Positions 33,146 to 42,162 of a DNA stretch of 64,000 nucleotides are shown piece after piece. How positions within the stretch are numbered: position 1 is the stretch's first letter; each line of letters begins with the position of its first letter. The translations under genes and the position numbers were made by a program. Source of the stretch: Thermovirga lienii DSM 17291 (GTDB lineage: Bacteria > Synergistota > Synergistia > Synergistales > Thermovirgaceae); assembly GCA_000233775.1 (NCBI GenBank), contig CP003096.1, positions 372,001 to 436,000 of the forward strand. The letters run 5' to 3'. The notes under the pieces are model-generated. The model was not told where the DNA came from. It saw only the letters and a program-made list of their open reading frames with translations, and ran no database searches.

Positions 33146-34102
33146 TTAGTTTACAGGTTCATATTCCAGAGTAAAGGGTCGCTTGTATTTAAATATAGAG
33201 AAAGCCAAGAGTAAGAGTTTTCTGGCTGCGGCAGTTCTAGCTAATTTGTCTGGTTTCCCTGATTTTTTTAGGTTCTCATAATGTTTTCGTATATAAGGGT
33301 TATACCTTGCAGCAGATAGGGTAGCCTGGTAGAGGATTTTTCTTATAAGAGAGCTTCCTTGCTTGCTGATGCGAGGTTTTCCGTGTACAGAGCTTCCAGA
33401 CTGATGCTGAATGGGATCTAGCCCTGCAAGGGCAGTTATCTGTTTTCTGTTTGCATCAGGGAATTTAAAGAAAAAGACTAGGAGATACAGAGCCGTAACT
33501 ATTCCGATTCCAGGAATTGATTTTAGAAACTGCAGCATATCTTCCCTTCCATTTTCGATTACTAAACCCTCGGCGTCCTTTAGCATTTTTTCTTCCATGG
33601 CCTTGTGGCGGCGGATCTCTTCTTTTATGAGGTTGCAGGAATCTTCAAGCATATAGGGTTCTCGTATCAGGGCGTCCAAGCTACCTTGAAGGGCTATGCG
33701 ATTACGCTGAAATATTTGGTATAGGTTTAGTATTGATATTACGCTTTTAGGCCAGTTGTCTTTGGGAGCACTCTCTACAACATCCTCTCTGCTGCCGTAT
33801 AGAAAGAGCAATTGCGAATCGCTTTTGTCTGTCTTTGAACGGATATTCTCTACACGCCTGAGGTTTGGGACGATGCTAGGGTTGACCTTTTTGAAGGGAA
33901 TGCTGTTCGTTATGCACAGTTCTTCTAACCGTCTTGAATATGTGCTGGTAGGTTCAAATATTATTTTTACATCTTTACCCCTAGATTTTATGTAGTTGTG
34001 CAGTTGCGATAGGTGTTCGTCATTAGGGAATATTCTATGATTCTTACCGTCAAATACAACTAACTCTTGCTTTCCTACGTCAATACCTATACAGTTATTC
34101 AT
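33146..34102 (-). CDS. IS110-family DEDD transposase/recombinase
   Basis: RNA-guided recombinase of 318 residues. The N-terminal RuvC-like domain shows all four acidic positions: D in GIDVGKQ, E in IFEPTSTYSRRLEE, and two D in SKTDKSDSQLL. The C-terminal Tnp_20 domain follows with LKSIPGIGIVTALYL, TALAGLDPIQHQSGS and GKPRISKQGSSLIRKILYQAT, which includes the conserved serine region. The length is normal for the IS621 type and no frameshift is seen. Its ribosome-binding site GGAGG lies in the 3' arm of a hairpin (34111-34134), which could keep expression low. Confidence 0.93.
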   Translation of the reverse strand: MNNCIGIDVGKQELVVFDGKNHRIFPNDEHLSQLHNYIKSRGKDVKIIFEPTSTYSRRLEELCITNSIPFKKVNPSIVPNLRRVENIRSKTDKSDSQLLFLYGSREDVVESAPKDNWPKSVISILNLYQIFQRNRIALQGSLDALIREPYMLEDSCNLIKEEIRRHKAMEEKMLKDAEGLVIENGREDMLQFLKSIPGIGIVTALYLLVFFFKFPDANRKQITALAGLDPIQHQSGSSVHGKPRISKQGSSLIRKILYQATLSAARYNPYIRKHYENLKKSGKPDKLARTAAARKLLLLAFSIFKYKRPFTLEYEPVN

Positions 34103-34109
34103 AGGGTTA

Positions 34110-34285
34110 CCTCCATCATTTTGTAGTGATGGAGCGTAAAGAGGGCTGCCCTCCGCACCCTACCTCGTGAACTCGGGCCGAGGTCCGCCTCGCCCTTGAT
34201 ACTGTCCGGGTTGGCGGAGGGTGGTCTATCTGACCCACGGCCCAACATCATTAATATGCCGACCCGGTCTTTAACGACCCACCCT
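34110..34285 (-). ncRNA. Bridge RNA (seekRNA) of the IS110 element
   Basis: The non-coding stretch just upstream of the transposase, read on the same strand, has the layout of an IS110 bridge RNA. A 5' hairpin GGTC-gttaaa-GACC is followed by a large loop domain closed by CCGGGT(C)GGC (34267-34259) and GCC(A)ACCCGG (34214-34206). A second domain has the hairpin GGGCGAGG...CCTCGGCCC. It contains CCGGACAGTATCA (34209-34197) and a GGGCC-TGGGT-like segment that match my recollection of the IS621 bridge RNA. The two loops would specify target and donor DNA. Exact ends are not determined. Confidence 0.75.
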
Positions 34286-34433
34286 TACCTCCATCCTAAA
34301 GCTAGTATAAACTCCCTAGCCTCTACAATAATGTACGAGGTCTTTATTTTTGGTGTTTTTCGTCAAGGGATAGATATTCCTTTGTTCCAGAAGCTATAGC
34401 TGGCGCAGGATAGCCTTTTAAACAGGTGCATAT

Positions 34434-34450
34434 TTTGATAAAGTATCAAA
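34434..34450. promoter_or_regulatory. Palindromic operator candidate upstream of the aminotransferase
   Basis: Perfect 7-3-7 inverted repeat TTTGATA-AAG-TATCAAA, 38 bases before the start codon. It overlaps a possible -35 box (TTGATA, 34435-34440). No regulator gene is adjacent. Confidence 0.45.
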
Positions 34451-34488
34451 GTGCGATATGGCTGATTTTAAATAGGGGAGGTTGACCA

Positions 34489-35673
34489 ATGCCGTATATT
34501 GCGAATCGAGTAAACGCAGGCGAGGAAGGGGTATTTTGCCTTTTGCAGGATTGGATGACCCAGGCCAGGAAAGACGGTAAAGAAATAATAAACCTGGGCG
34601 TGGGAAGTCCCAACAGGCGCCCGGCGGACCCTATACTGCGGGAGCTTTTGGAGACTGCCACGGAGGATAAATCTTACGAATACCCATTTATTGATCCCCA
34701 ACTTCCTGAGGCTATTGCAGGGTGGTACAAGGATAGGTTCGGGGTTTCTCTTGAACCTAAAAACCAGGTATTGCCTCTTTGGGGTTCCCAAGAAGGTTTT
34801 GCCCATTTCCCTCTTGTGGCCATGGAGCGAGGTGATCTATGTATCCTTCCAGATCCGGGTTATCCCATCTATCATTACATGCCCAACATGGTAGATGGCT
34901 GCTCATGGCACCTGCCCCTGGAAGAGAAACGGGGCTTTATGCCTGACTTTTCTTTGGTGCCAGAGGATGTGGCGCAAAGGGCCCGTTTCATGGTCCTGAA
35001 CTACCCCAATAATCCCCTTGGCGTAGGGGCCACACTGGAGACCTTGGAGGAGGCCGTTAAGTTCTGCAAGAAGCATGATATATGGCTAATATACGACAAC
35101 GCCTATTGCGAGCTAGCCTTTGACGGTTTCAGGCCCCCAAGTGTCTTGGAGGTGGAGGGGGCTATGGATGTAGCGGTTGAGGTCAATTCCTTTTCCAAGA
35201 CCTTCAACATGGCGGGCATGCGAATAGGATTTGTGGTGGGGAATGAAAGGTTCATAAAGGCTCTCGGTCGACTCAAAGGCAATATAGACTATGGCCTTTT
35301 CATGCCCGTGCAGAAGGCAGCCATAAGGGCTTTGACTCATCCGGAGCGAGACGGGATCATTGCGGTTACAAGACAGATGTATCAAGAAAGACGAGATGCT
35401 TTCATAGAGGCTGCTGCTCAAAAGGGTTGGAAGGTTACACCTCCTATGGGAAGCATGTTCATATGGGCAAAGGTGCCGGAATGTGACGATGATATGGCGT
35501 TCGTTGAGTTTTGTATAAAAGAGGCCGGTGTAGTCGTGACTCCCGGCAGAGCCTTTGGGGAAAAAGGACGAGGATACGTTCGTATAGCATTGGTGAGGGA
35601 AACAGAAACCCTGGCGGAGGCCGCTACCAGGATAGCCGAAGCTCTAGAGAGGTGGGCCTGTTCAAGGGCGTGA
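34489..35673 (+). CDS. Class I/II PLP-dependent aminotransferase
   Basis: Fold-type I aminotransferase of 394 residues. PLP lysine 237 is in NSFSKTFNMAGMRIGF; the N-terminal INLGVGSPNRRPA, the NYPNNPLG motif and the C-terminal region with GYVRIALV complete the set. It resembles the LL-diaminopimelate/alanine/aspartate aminotransferase group, and the substrate is uncertain. GGGGAGG lies upstream of the ATG. A palindrome upstream suggests specific regulation. It converges on the Mut7-C gene with seven bases between the stops. Confidence 0.88.
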   Translation: MPYIANRVNAGEEGVFCLLQDWMTQARKDGKEIINLGVGSPNRRPADPILRELLETATEDKSYEYPFIDPQLPEAIAGWYKDRFGVSLEPKNQVLPLWGSQEGFAHFPLVAMERGDLCILPDPGYPIYHYMPNMVDGCSWHLPLEEKRGFMPDFSLVPEDVAQRARFMVLNYPNNPLGVGATLETLEEAVKFCKKHDIWLIYDNAYCELAFDGFRPPSVLEVEGAMDVAVEVNSFSKTFNMAGMRIGFVVGNERFIKALGRLKGNIDYGLFMPVQKAAIRALTHPERDGIIAVTRQMYQERRDAFIEAAAQKGWKVTPPMGSMFIWAKVPECDDDMAFVEFCIKEAGVVVTPGRAFGEKGRGYVRIALVRETETLAEAATRIAEALERWACSRA

Positions 35674-35680
35674 TCTTGGG

Positions 35681-36427
35681 TCATGAGCAACCCGCTATCC
35701 TGCGCAGTTTTTCCTCTATGTGTTTGTGGTGAGAGCCTCTCCAAAAGACCTTGCCGCATGCAGGACACTGAGTGAATTGATTGTACATCAGACGAGTTAG
35801 GGGCTCTAGCCGATCCAGAACCTCCTCTTTGGAAACAGGCTCAAGAACTTGGTTGCAGTTGGTACACCTGGTGAAAAGCTTTATTTGATCCGAAAGCCCA
35901 TAAAAGAGAATTACTTCGGCAAGTTGATCCCAGGGGGAGATTGATCTTATCAATTTCCCCCAGTTTATTGACTTTCGCATCAGAAGTTCTCTGTCCTTGG
36001 TCAAAAGGATTTTGTTGTACTTGCTGGCTAGATTCGCCAACTCCTTGTCTTGCCAGCTTGGATCATAGAGGGTGTCAAAACCTAAGAGCCTAAGGAGTTT
36101 TGCTAGCCTACCGACGTTTACGTCGGCCACGAAAGATACTTCCGCCACAGGGTTTGGTCTGAGCAAGGACGGTTTCGTTGCGTTCACTGGGGGCGTCAGG
36201 GGATAAACATGAATTGTTTCTCCATGGTTGGGGATGTAGCCAAAAATTTTTCCCTCTCCCCCAAGTTCTATTCTCCCTACTTCTGTATGGGGGACACCTT
36301 GGGATTCAATAAGGTCCTTGACCGATGCAATCCTCTCAAAGACTTTGGCAACTCTTCTTTCTGTACTTTCGGGGGCATTTCTTAGAAAATACAGTAAATC
36401 TCCATGGAAAACCAAGGTTATGCTCAT
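35681..36427 (-). CDS. Mut7-C RNase-domain protein with ubiquitin-like N-terminus
   Basis: A 248-residue protein of two parts. Residues about 1-90 resemble the ThiS/ubiquitin-like domain that precedes Mut7-C in many bacteria. Residues about 95-245 are the Mut7-C (DUF82) PIN-like RNase domain, with VADVNVGRLAKLLRLLGFDTLYD, the acidic LLTKDRELL and a C-terminal zinc ribbon (CTNCN and CPACGKVFWRGSHH). A nuclease role is predicted from the fold; the RNA target is unknown. Neighbours give no clue. Confidence 0.83.
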   Translation of the reverse strand: MSITLVFHGDLLYFLRNAPESTERRVAKVFERIASVKDLIESQGVPHTEVGRIELGGEGKIFGYIPNHGETIHVYPLTPPVNATKPSLLRPNPVAEVSFVADVNVGRLAKLLRLLGFDTLYDPSWQDKELANLASKYNKILLTKDRELLMRKSINWGKLIRSISPWDQLAEVILFYGLSDQIKLFTRCTNCNQVLEPVSKEEVLDRLEPLTRLMYNQFTQCPACGKVFWRGSHHKHIEEKLRRIAGCS

Positions 36428-36528
36428 ATTTTCTCCTCGTGTTTGAATTTATTTGCCCATTTGAGATACATTTATTGTACCCCTGTGAGGCTTCGATTGG
36501 GGATCGTATTATAGAGGGAGGGATTTTT

Positions 36529-36930
36529 GTGTTGATTAGGCTGAACATCAAGTCCACTCAGAGAACCCAAATGATAGATATAACAGCGCAAGTAAAGAAA
36601 GAGATCGAACGAAGCGGCATAGATAGCGGTTTTTGCACCATATTCGTGCCCCATACCACGGCAGCTGTAACCATAAACGAGGCCGCAGATCCCGATGTTT
36701 CCAGGGACTTCATGAAGGAGATAGATAAAATAGTGCCCTTTGATGACGACTACAGACACATGGAGGGGAACTCAGCCGCTCACATAAAGTCTTCACTCGT
36801 GGGGATATCCGAAAGGCTGATAGTAGAGGAAGGTAAGCCACTATTGGGAAGGTGGCAAGGAATATTCTTCTGTGAGTTCGACGGTCCTAGGAACAGGGAA
36901 GTTATATTGAAAATAGAGAGAGGCTGCTAG
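36529..36930 (+). CDS. YjbQ/UPF0047 family protein
   Basis: A 133-residue protein of the YjbQ family, for which a secondary thiamine-phosphate synthase activity has been described. The conserved block FVPHTTAAVTINEAADPDV and the later GNSAAHIKSSLVG and GRWQGIFFCEFDGPR are all present, carrying the conserved histidines. The start is the GTG at 36529, six bases after GGGAGGG; a longer open frame upstream is not protein-like. The 3' end overlaps the convergent otsA by four bases. Confidence 0.87.
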   Translation: MLIRLNIKSTQRTQMIDITAQVKKEIERSGIDSGFCTIFVPHTTAAVTINEAADPDVSRDFMKEIDKIVPFDDDYRHMEGNSAAHIKSSLVGISERLIVEEGKPLLGRWQGIFFCEFDGPRNREVILKIERGC

Positions 36931-38438
36931 AAAGCCTCATCTCTTTTGGATTTTATCCCATAGAGAATGGGAGCTAGCTCCTTCTCGGGGAAGTCCACTA
37001 AAGTCTTGCCTGCTGCTACGCGCAGGAAGTTGTTTACCCACCAGAAAACGTCCTGCTCTCTTATGTTTTTGCGCAAGCTTCTCATTCGTGCTTTTTTCTC
37101 CCTTTGGGGCATAGAAACGCCTTTCAGTATGGCTTCTGCAACTCCCTCTATGTCGTAGGGGTTGACGATCAGGGCGTGGCGGTACATTTGGGCAGCGGCT
37201 CCGGCAAACTCGCTTAGTATCAGGACTCCGTCGTTGTCCAGCTTGCATGCACAGTATTCTTTGGCTACCAAGTTCATTCCGTCTCTGAGGGGGGTGACCA
37301 AGGCTATATCAGCGAGCCTGTAAAGAGCTATAAGCTCGTCCTTTGGCACGGAATGGTACATGTAGTGGACGGGAACCCACCCTGGAGTGGTGAATGTTCC
37401 ATTTATGCTGCTCACCAACTTTTCAATCTTATCCTTCAGCTCGGAGTAGGCAGGAACCTCCTCCCTGCTTGGAACGACTATCTGTACTAGGGTTACGTTT
37501 TCATGAAGTTCAGGATACTTTTCTAGGGCCATCTGAAAGGCCCTGAGGCGCAAAGGGATGCCCTTGGTGTAGTCCAGGCGGTCTACGCCTAAGATTACCG
37601 TTTTTCTGTGCAGTCTGCTTTTATATTGTTTGAGTATGGAGTGAACTTTCTCAGCACCGGCCATGGTCGTAAAGCCTTTGAAATCGATGCTTATAGGAAT
37701 GTAAGCGGCCTTAAAGGTTCTGTTTCCGTCCGTTACTTCGACGACTGGTCCTCTTCCATAGGTCTTGAATTTTTTGGAAAAGCTGTTTAAACAACTCAAA
37801 AAGTTTTTCCGGTCCTGAGCGGTCTGAAAGGCCACGAGCTCGTATTCCATTAAATCTGCAAGGAGTTCATACCGCCAGGGGAGTTTCATGAAGATGTCGG
37901 GCGAAGGAAAGGGTATGTGCAGGAAAAAGACGCATTTTCTTTCGACGCCTAGCTCCTTTAGCTTCCGAGCTAAGGGTATCAGCTGGTAGTCATGTACCCA
38001 AACTAGGTCGTCTTTCTTGCTGTGCCTTGCCACCACTCGGGCAAACTTTCCGTTCACGTTCCTGTAGGCCTTCCAGTAGTGAGGTTCGAAGTTAGCCAAA
38101 CCGGGCAGGTCGTGGAAAAGGGGCCATATTATTTCATTAGAAAGTCCATAGTAATACAGGGATACTTCTTCTTGATTGAGAATGACGGGGAATATGCGGT
38201 ACCCTATCTCCTTGGACATTTTGTCCAGTATTTCTCGACAGGTTCTAAGCCCCACAGGCTCCGTAGCGCCGGTCCAGCCTATCCATATGCCGCCTCGGTC
38301 TTTCAGTATGGGGCTCAAGGCCGACACCAGCCCGCCTGCTGAAGAGCTAACCTTCCAAGATGTTCCTTCTTTTTCCATTTTTATGGGTAGGCGATTTGAA
38401 ACTATTATGAAGCGGTCTTTGCTTTTCCTATCCGTCAA
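36927..38438 (-). CDS. otsA: Alpha,alpha-trehalose-phosphate synthase (GT20 family)
   Basis: Retaining glycosyltransferase of 503 residues that forms trehalose 6-phosphate from a nucleotide-glucose and glucose 6-phosphate. Family motifs include [66 protein letters not shown] and the C-terminal [18 protein letters not shown]. Translation starts at TTG after AGGAGG. No trehalose-phosphatase domain is fused and none is encoded beside it, so the phosphatase must be elsewhere. It is divergent from the RpiA-like gene. Confidence 0.93.
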   Translation of the reverse strand: MTDRKSKDRFIIVSNRLPIKMEKEGTSWKVSSSAGGLVSALSPILKDRGGIWIGWTGATEPVGLRTCREILDKMSKEIGYRIFPVILNQEEVSLYYYGLSNEIIWPLFHDLPGLANFEPHYWKAYRNVNGKFARVVARHSKKDDLVWVHDYQLIPLARKLKELGVERKCVFFLHIPFPSPDIFMKLPWRYELLADLMEYELVAFQTAQDRKNFLSCLNSFSKKFKTYGRGPVVEVTDGNRTFKAAYIPISIDFKGFTTMAGAEKVHSILKQYKSRLHRKTVILGVDRLDYTKGIPLRLRAFQMALEKYPELHENVTLVQIVVPSREEVPAYSELKDKIEKLVSSINGTFTTPGWVPVHYMYHSVPKDELIALYRLADIALVTPLRDGMNLVAKEYCACKLDNDGVLILSEFAGAAAQMYRHALIVNPYDIEGVAEAILKGVSMPQREKKARMRSLRKNIREQDVFWWVNNFLRVAAGKTLVDFPEKELAPILYGIKSKRDEAF

Positions 38439-38618
38439 GAACCATTACCTCCTAATTGGGATAGAATATACTAAGAGGACTTGGTGCGAGGTAAAGTCTT
38501 TAGCAGAATCCAGCATGTTTTGAAGGTTCCTAGGAATGACAGTTTCATTATACCGTATTTTAATATATTATCAAAAAAGTTCGAAGAATAGAGCTGTTTA
38601 ACTGGGGGACACTCTGTG

Positions 38619-39305
38619 ATGGTAAAGTTTTATGTCGTAGAGGAAGTAATAAAGGAGATAAAAAGTGGAATGTTTGTGGGTATTGGAACGGGACCGGCTG
38701 TAGAATGTTTGGTCAAAGAGATGGGACGCCGGCTCGTGGGTGGGGAGCTCGTGGACATCTGGACTGTACCCTGCTCAAAAAAAATGGAGCTTTGGGCTAA
38801 GGAATGTGGAGTACCATCTACCGACCTTGACGACAGGGGGCTAGATATCTTTGTGGAGCAGGTAGATATGGTGGATGTGGAGCTTATGGCGCTAAAAAAC
38901 AGTGGAGATTTTGTTGACGGAAAGGTGGCAGCGAGCTCTGCAAACGAGGTTGTGGTGATCGCTACGGAGGGCCCTGTAGAGAACTTGGCTTACTATAAGG
39001 GACCTCTTGCAGTGGAGATAATCCCCTTTGGTTTCATGGCCACGTTGAAGAGGATATATGAGATGGTTGGTGAACCAGTTTTGAGGAGGGACCCCCTTTT
39101 GAACGGCCCGTTGGTGACCGAAAGGGGCAATTTTATGGTAGATGTATACTTCGAAAGGCTGCCTGTGAATATGGCGACAATCAATGAAAAATTGATAACC
39201 ATTCCAGGTGTAGTGGAGACCGGCTTCTTGGGAGGTCTGCCTCATAGGGTCTACATCTCTTGCGAAGAAAAGGTAAAGGTGCTATGCCGTGGGCGAAAGG
39301 TGTGA
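38619..39305 (+). CDS. Divergent ribose-5-phosphate isomerase A-like protein
   Basis: A 228-residue protein with the RpiA fold signature: phosphate-binding GIGTGPAVECLV, then AVEIIPFGFMATLKRI and GNFMVDVYF. In active RpiA the catalytic region reads DGADE followed by KGGGG and REK. Here it reads EQVDM, then ALKNSGD, then VDGK, so the first aspartate, the glycine-rich loop and the REK glutamate are changed while one aspartate and the lysine remain. It may be inactive as an isomerase or act on another sugar phosphate. GGGGGA precedes the ATG. The stop lies one base before the start of the next gene, a DMT transporter. Confidence 0.75.
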   Translation: MVKFYVVEEVIKEIKSGMFVGIGTGPAVECLVKEMGRRLVGGELVDIWTVPCSKKMELWAKECGVPSTDLDDRGLDIFVEQVDMVDVELMALKNSGDFVDGKVAASSANEVVVIATEGPVENLAYYKGPLAVEIIPFGFMATLKRIYEMVGEPVLRRDPLLNGPLVTERGNFMVDVYFERLPVNMATINEKLITIPGVVETGFLGGLPHRVYISCEEKVKVLCRGRKV

Positions 39306-39306
39306 A

Positions 39307-40218
39307 ATGAATTTCCTTAAGGGCATATTGATGATGCTGACGGCGACGGTCTTTTTCGGGACCCTCGGCCCTGCTGAGCGCGTGGCGCTGGAAAACGGCG
39401 TCACTCCAGCAGGAGTGTCTTTCGTTAGAGCAGGTGTAACCGCTCTAGCTGGAGTCCTATATTCAGCTTTCAAGGCCCCTCATGCTCTCAAGATAAGTGT
39501 TAAAGAATTTTTCACGTTTGCCCTGACGGGCCTTTTCGGCGTAGTTTTCGTACTTTATTTTTCCAACATCGCTTTTGTGACGATTCCCGTTAGCTTGACG
39601 GTTCTTCTCTTTTATACGAATCCTTTCTGGACGATAATGATAGCTGCGTTCCTGGGAAAGGAAAAAATAACTGCTTTCAGGGTCGTGGTAATAATCGTGG
39701 GTTTTTTGGGTGTGTGGCTGGCCGTCGGGAGCCCTTTTAGCGGAGATTTCAAGCTTTCAGGAGCGTTTTTTGCTGTGGCGTCAGGTGTGGGATACTCTCT
39801 CTACATGGTGAACACCCGATATGGCACGGGACAGAAAGCCCCACTTAAGACCTTCGTGCAGATGTTCATCTGGGGTACTGTGATCATGGCAGCTATCATG
39901 GCAGTGCGTGGGGAGATTCCTGATCTTGGAAGTGTTCCGCCGAAGGGATTGCTTGCTGTTGCCCATTTGGCCTTGTTCCCAACGGTCCTTTCCTATGCCT
40001 TGATCAGCATGGCCCTTAGGTACATCCCCAGCGTGGTGGCTTCTCTTACGTCCATGACGGAGATCGTTTTTGCAGGATGTTTTGCTTATCTTTTGTTGGG
40101 AGAAAAGCCCACCCTTGGAGCTGTGCTAGGAGGAACTTTGATAATGGGAGCAGTAGTTGCAATCATTTTGGAGGATAAGTGGCGGAGAAGAGGCCTTCCC
40201 CGCCACGGTAGCAATTAG
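39307..40218 (+). CDS. EamA/DMT-family transporter
   Basis: Ten-helix transporter of 303 residues with two EamA repeats (from GILMMLTATVFFGTLGPAE and from LSGAFFAVASGVGYSLYMV). The ATG at 39307 directly follows the RpiA-like stop with AAGGTG upstream, so the pair is coupled and the carrier may move a related metabolite. The substrate is unknown. Its 3' end overlaps the convergent repeat-protein gene by four bases. It is a distant paralogue of the carrier at 30662-31582. Confidence 0.83.
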   Translation: MNFLKGILMMLTATVFFGTLGPAERVALENGVTPAGVSFVRAGVTALAGVLYSAFKAPHALKISVKEFFTFALTGLFGVVFVLYFSNIAFVTIPVSLTVLLFYTNPFWTIMIAAFLGKEKITAFRVVVIIVGFLGVWLAVGSPFSGDFKLSGAFFAVASGVGYSLYMVNTRYGTGQKAPLKTFVQMFIWGTVIMAAIMAVRGEIPDLGSVPPKGLLAVAHLALFPTVLSYALISMALRYIPSVVASLTSMTEIVFAGCFAYLLLGEKPTLGAVLGGTLIMGAVVAIILEDKWRRRGLPRHGSN

Positions 40219-41981
40219 TGGATAGGTGTTCTGATCTTTCTCCCGTCGGCCATGGTTATTATGACTTCGAACAGGTCTGGCTTGGAACCAAAGACTCCGT
40301 CGTCCGCCAGCCAGAGATGTAATGTAGTGTTTCCCGAAACGGTCAAACTTATGGAACCATCTGCGTTAGATAAAATCCCTCCTGAGGCAGTCTTGGTCAC
40401 GACTATGTTCCAGTTGCCGTTGCCAGGTATGGTGTCCCATTTTAGCCCCCCTCCGCCCATTTTCTGTATGGTGATGCTCTTTATTGTTCCGTTTACGTTG
40501 GATAGTGCAAGTTCCACGTGAGCGTCCACGTTGGCATCTGGGGGTTCAAGCAGTGATGAGACCTCTCCTTTTCGTAAATAATTTTTAGGTCCTTTGCCGA
40601 GGAAACGAGCCTTTGCTTCCTTGGTCGCCGTAATTTTGGGCGGCAAAGGCTCTTCCAGTGTAATTGTCCTGATAATCTTTCGCTCGTAGATCCTTCCGTC
40701 CTCCGCAACGGCTATTAGCTTGTAGGAGGTGTTCCCTTGGCTAAGGGAACCATTATCGGATATCCATAGATTGACTTTGAGCGTTCCGTCGAAAGGAATG
40801 GATACAGCGCCTCTCTCGTTGTTGATTATGTTCCCTTGACTGTCTGTTACGCCTATCAACCACTTTCCGTTTTGCGGAAGGGTGTCCCACTCAGAGGTTT
40901 CGTCGTCTCCCCTCACTATGAAGCTTATGATCCTATTTTTCCCTTTTAGCTCGGCTTTGATAAGCCAATCAGGTTCTCCATCCCCTCCCAGGGTCTCCCC
41001 TTTATTGGTTATATCCACCTCTGAAGGAGTGTAAAGCCAGGCAGAAACTATGGTTTCGCTGCCTGGAGTTGACGAAGGCTGAGAGTAGGGTGGGGTTGAA
41101 CCTCTTAGGGTGGTCCCGTCGTTTAACTTTACAATTACTTCATAGCTGGTATCGCCTCCGTTGACCGATCCATTGTCGGAAAACCAAAGATCCAAGGTTG
41201 TATCGCCTTCGACGGTGAAAAGGACGCTGCCATCGCTCCTGTTTTTTATGTCTCCATCCTTTACCACACATATGCCCCAGATGCCGTTCCCAGGAACGGT
41301 ATCCCATGCGGACGATGTTCCGTCCAAATTTCTGACCACGATTTCTGTTACGACGGATATTGCATTGAACCGCACTCTGAAATGAGCATCCCTGAAACCG
41401 TCAGGTTGGATTACTTCGCTCCGCCGTGTTAGGTCCTGATTGCCTATGCCAAGGTTTACCACTTCCATTGGGAAGGTCTCTCCTGGGGGAGATGTGCCTT
41501 GTTCCTCAACGGCTACCCTGCCTTTGGCAGTGCTTCCATCAAGAAACGTCACGGTCACTTCGTATTGTTGGCTTACAGAGAAGGCTTCTCCGTTATCTGC
41601 AATGTAAATGTGCAGGGTTAAAAAGCCCAAAAAGGGCAGAAGGGGCACGCTCCCTCCCGGCTCCATCAGAATCTCTCCCTTTGAGTCCTGAATAAGCATT
41701 TTGTTGCTTGATCTTCCCCACGTTTGGCCTGTACCTAGCGCTCTTATCTCTACATTGGACAGGGCACCTATCCCCTTGATAGATACCACGAAGTGAGCCT
41801 CCGGGGTTCCGTCTGGAGATTTGGTCCCGTCAAGGGAAATAAGGTCACTTGACATGTCCGAGAAACGGAGGCTCTCTATTTCTCCCATCGCCCCAAAAGC
41901 GGGAAGAGGAGCGGCAAGGAGCGCTACTAACAACAGCAAAACAGGTATCATGTATTTTGTTCTTGGGTGATTTGACTTCAT
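40215..41981 (-). CDS. Secreted protein of four tandem ~140-residue repeats, no known family
   Basis: A 588-residue protein with a signal peptide (hydrophobic IPVLLLLVALLAA, cut near AFG-AMG). The mature part is four related units at about 35-155, 171-295, 311-435 and 453-585. Each has a WDT(V/L/I)PxNGxW-like block (residues 226, 365 and 515; degenerate TWGR at 87), a (D/E)G(S/A) strand, and an LxLWxxDNG block (near 129, 268, 408 and 559), ending in a TYEV-type strand and a DG turn. This all-beta, regularly spaced pattern suggests a surface or periplasmic binding/structural protein. I do not recognise the domain. It is transcribed alone. Confidence 0.85.
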   Translation of the reverse strand: MKSNHPRTKYMIPVLLLLVALLAAPLPAFGAMGEIESLRFSDMSSDLISLDGTKSPDGTPEAHFVVSIKGIGALSNVEIRALGTGQTWGRSSNKMLIQDSKGEILMEPGGSVPLLPFLGFLTLHIYIADNGEAFSVSQQYEVTVTFLDGSTAKGRVAVEEQGTSPPGETFPMEVVNLGIGNQDLTRRSEVIQPDGFRDAHFRVRFNAISVVTEIVVRNLDGTSSAWDTVPGNGIWGICVVKDGDIKNRSDGSVLFTVEGDTTLDLWFSDNGSVNGGDTSYEVIVKLNDGTTLRGSTPPYSQPSSTPGSETIVSAWLYTPSEVDITNKGETLGGDGEPDWLIKAELKGKNRIISFIVRGDDETSEWDTLPQNGKWLIGVTDSQGNIINNERGAVSIPFDGTLKVNLWISDNGSLSQGNTSYKLIAVAEDGRIYERKIIRTITLEEPLPPKITATKEAKARFLGKGPKNYLRKGEVSSLLEPPDANVDAHVELALSNVNGTIKSITIQKMGGGGLKWDTIPGNGNWNIVVTKTASGGILSNADGSISLTVSGNTTLHLWLADDGVFGSKPDLFEVIITMADGRKIRTPIH

Positions 41982-42162
41982 TGCTCAACCCTCCTTATCG
42001 TTCGAATGACACAGTTTATGCAATTGATTTCAATCTCTCTAGTATTATATCACTTCAGCAAGACAAAGGCATGAGGGGCTTTTGTTTTTACTCTTCGTGT
42101 GCTATTATCCTTCGGGGCTAGAGTTCTACCCGGCATTTTCCTTTCTGTGTGAGGTGCTTCGG

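Larger units (their letters stand above)
33110..34300 (-). mobile_element. IS110-family insertion sequence (ends approximate)
   Basis: Consists of the DEDD transposase gene, a non-coding 5' segment containing a bridge RNA, and a short 3' segment. IS110 elements lack terminal inverted repeats and often leave no target duplication, so the ends cannot be fixed by eye. The limits given are bounded by the paaK promoter on one side and by AT-rich chromosomal sequence upstream of the aminotransferase on the other. The transposase frame is intact, so the copy may be active. Confidence 0.7.

Noticed and set aside
33110-34300. Exact ends of the IS110 element
   Set aside because: IS110 elements lack terminal inverted repeats, and without an empty site or second copy no boundary could be supported.
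36325-36528. A 68-codon N-terminal extension of the YjbQ protein
   Set aside because: The extension is antisense to the Mut7-C gene start and not conserved-looking; GTG 36529 has a good ribosome-binding site.
42082-42162. A 27-codon N-terminal extension of the CooC-like protein
   Set aside because: The P-loop proteins begin directly with the KVIVCGKGG strand, and GAGGTG is placed for a start at 42163.
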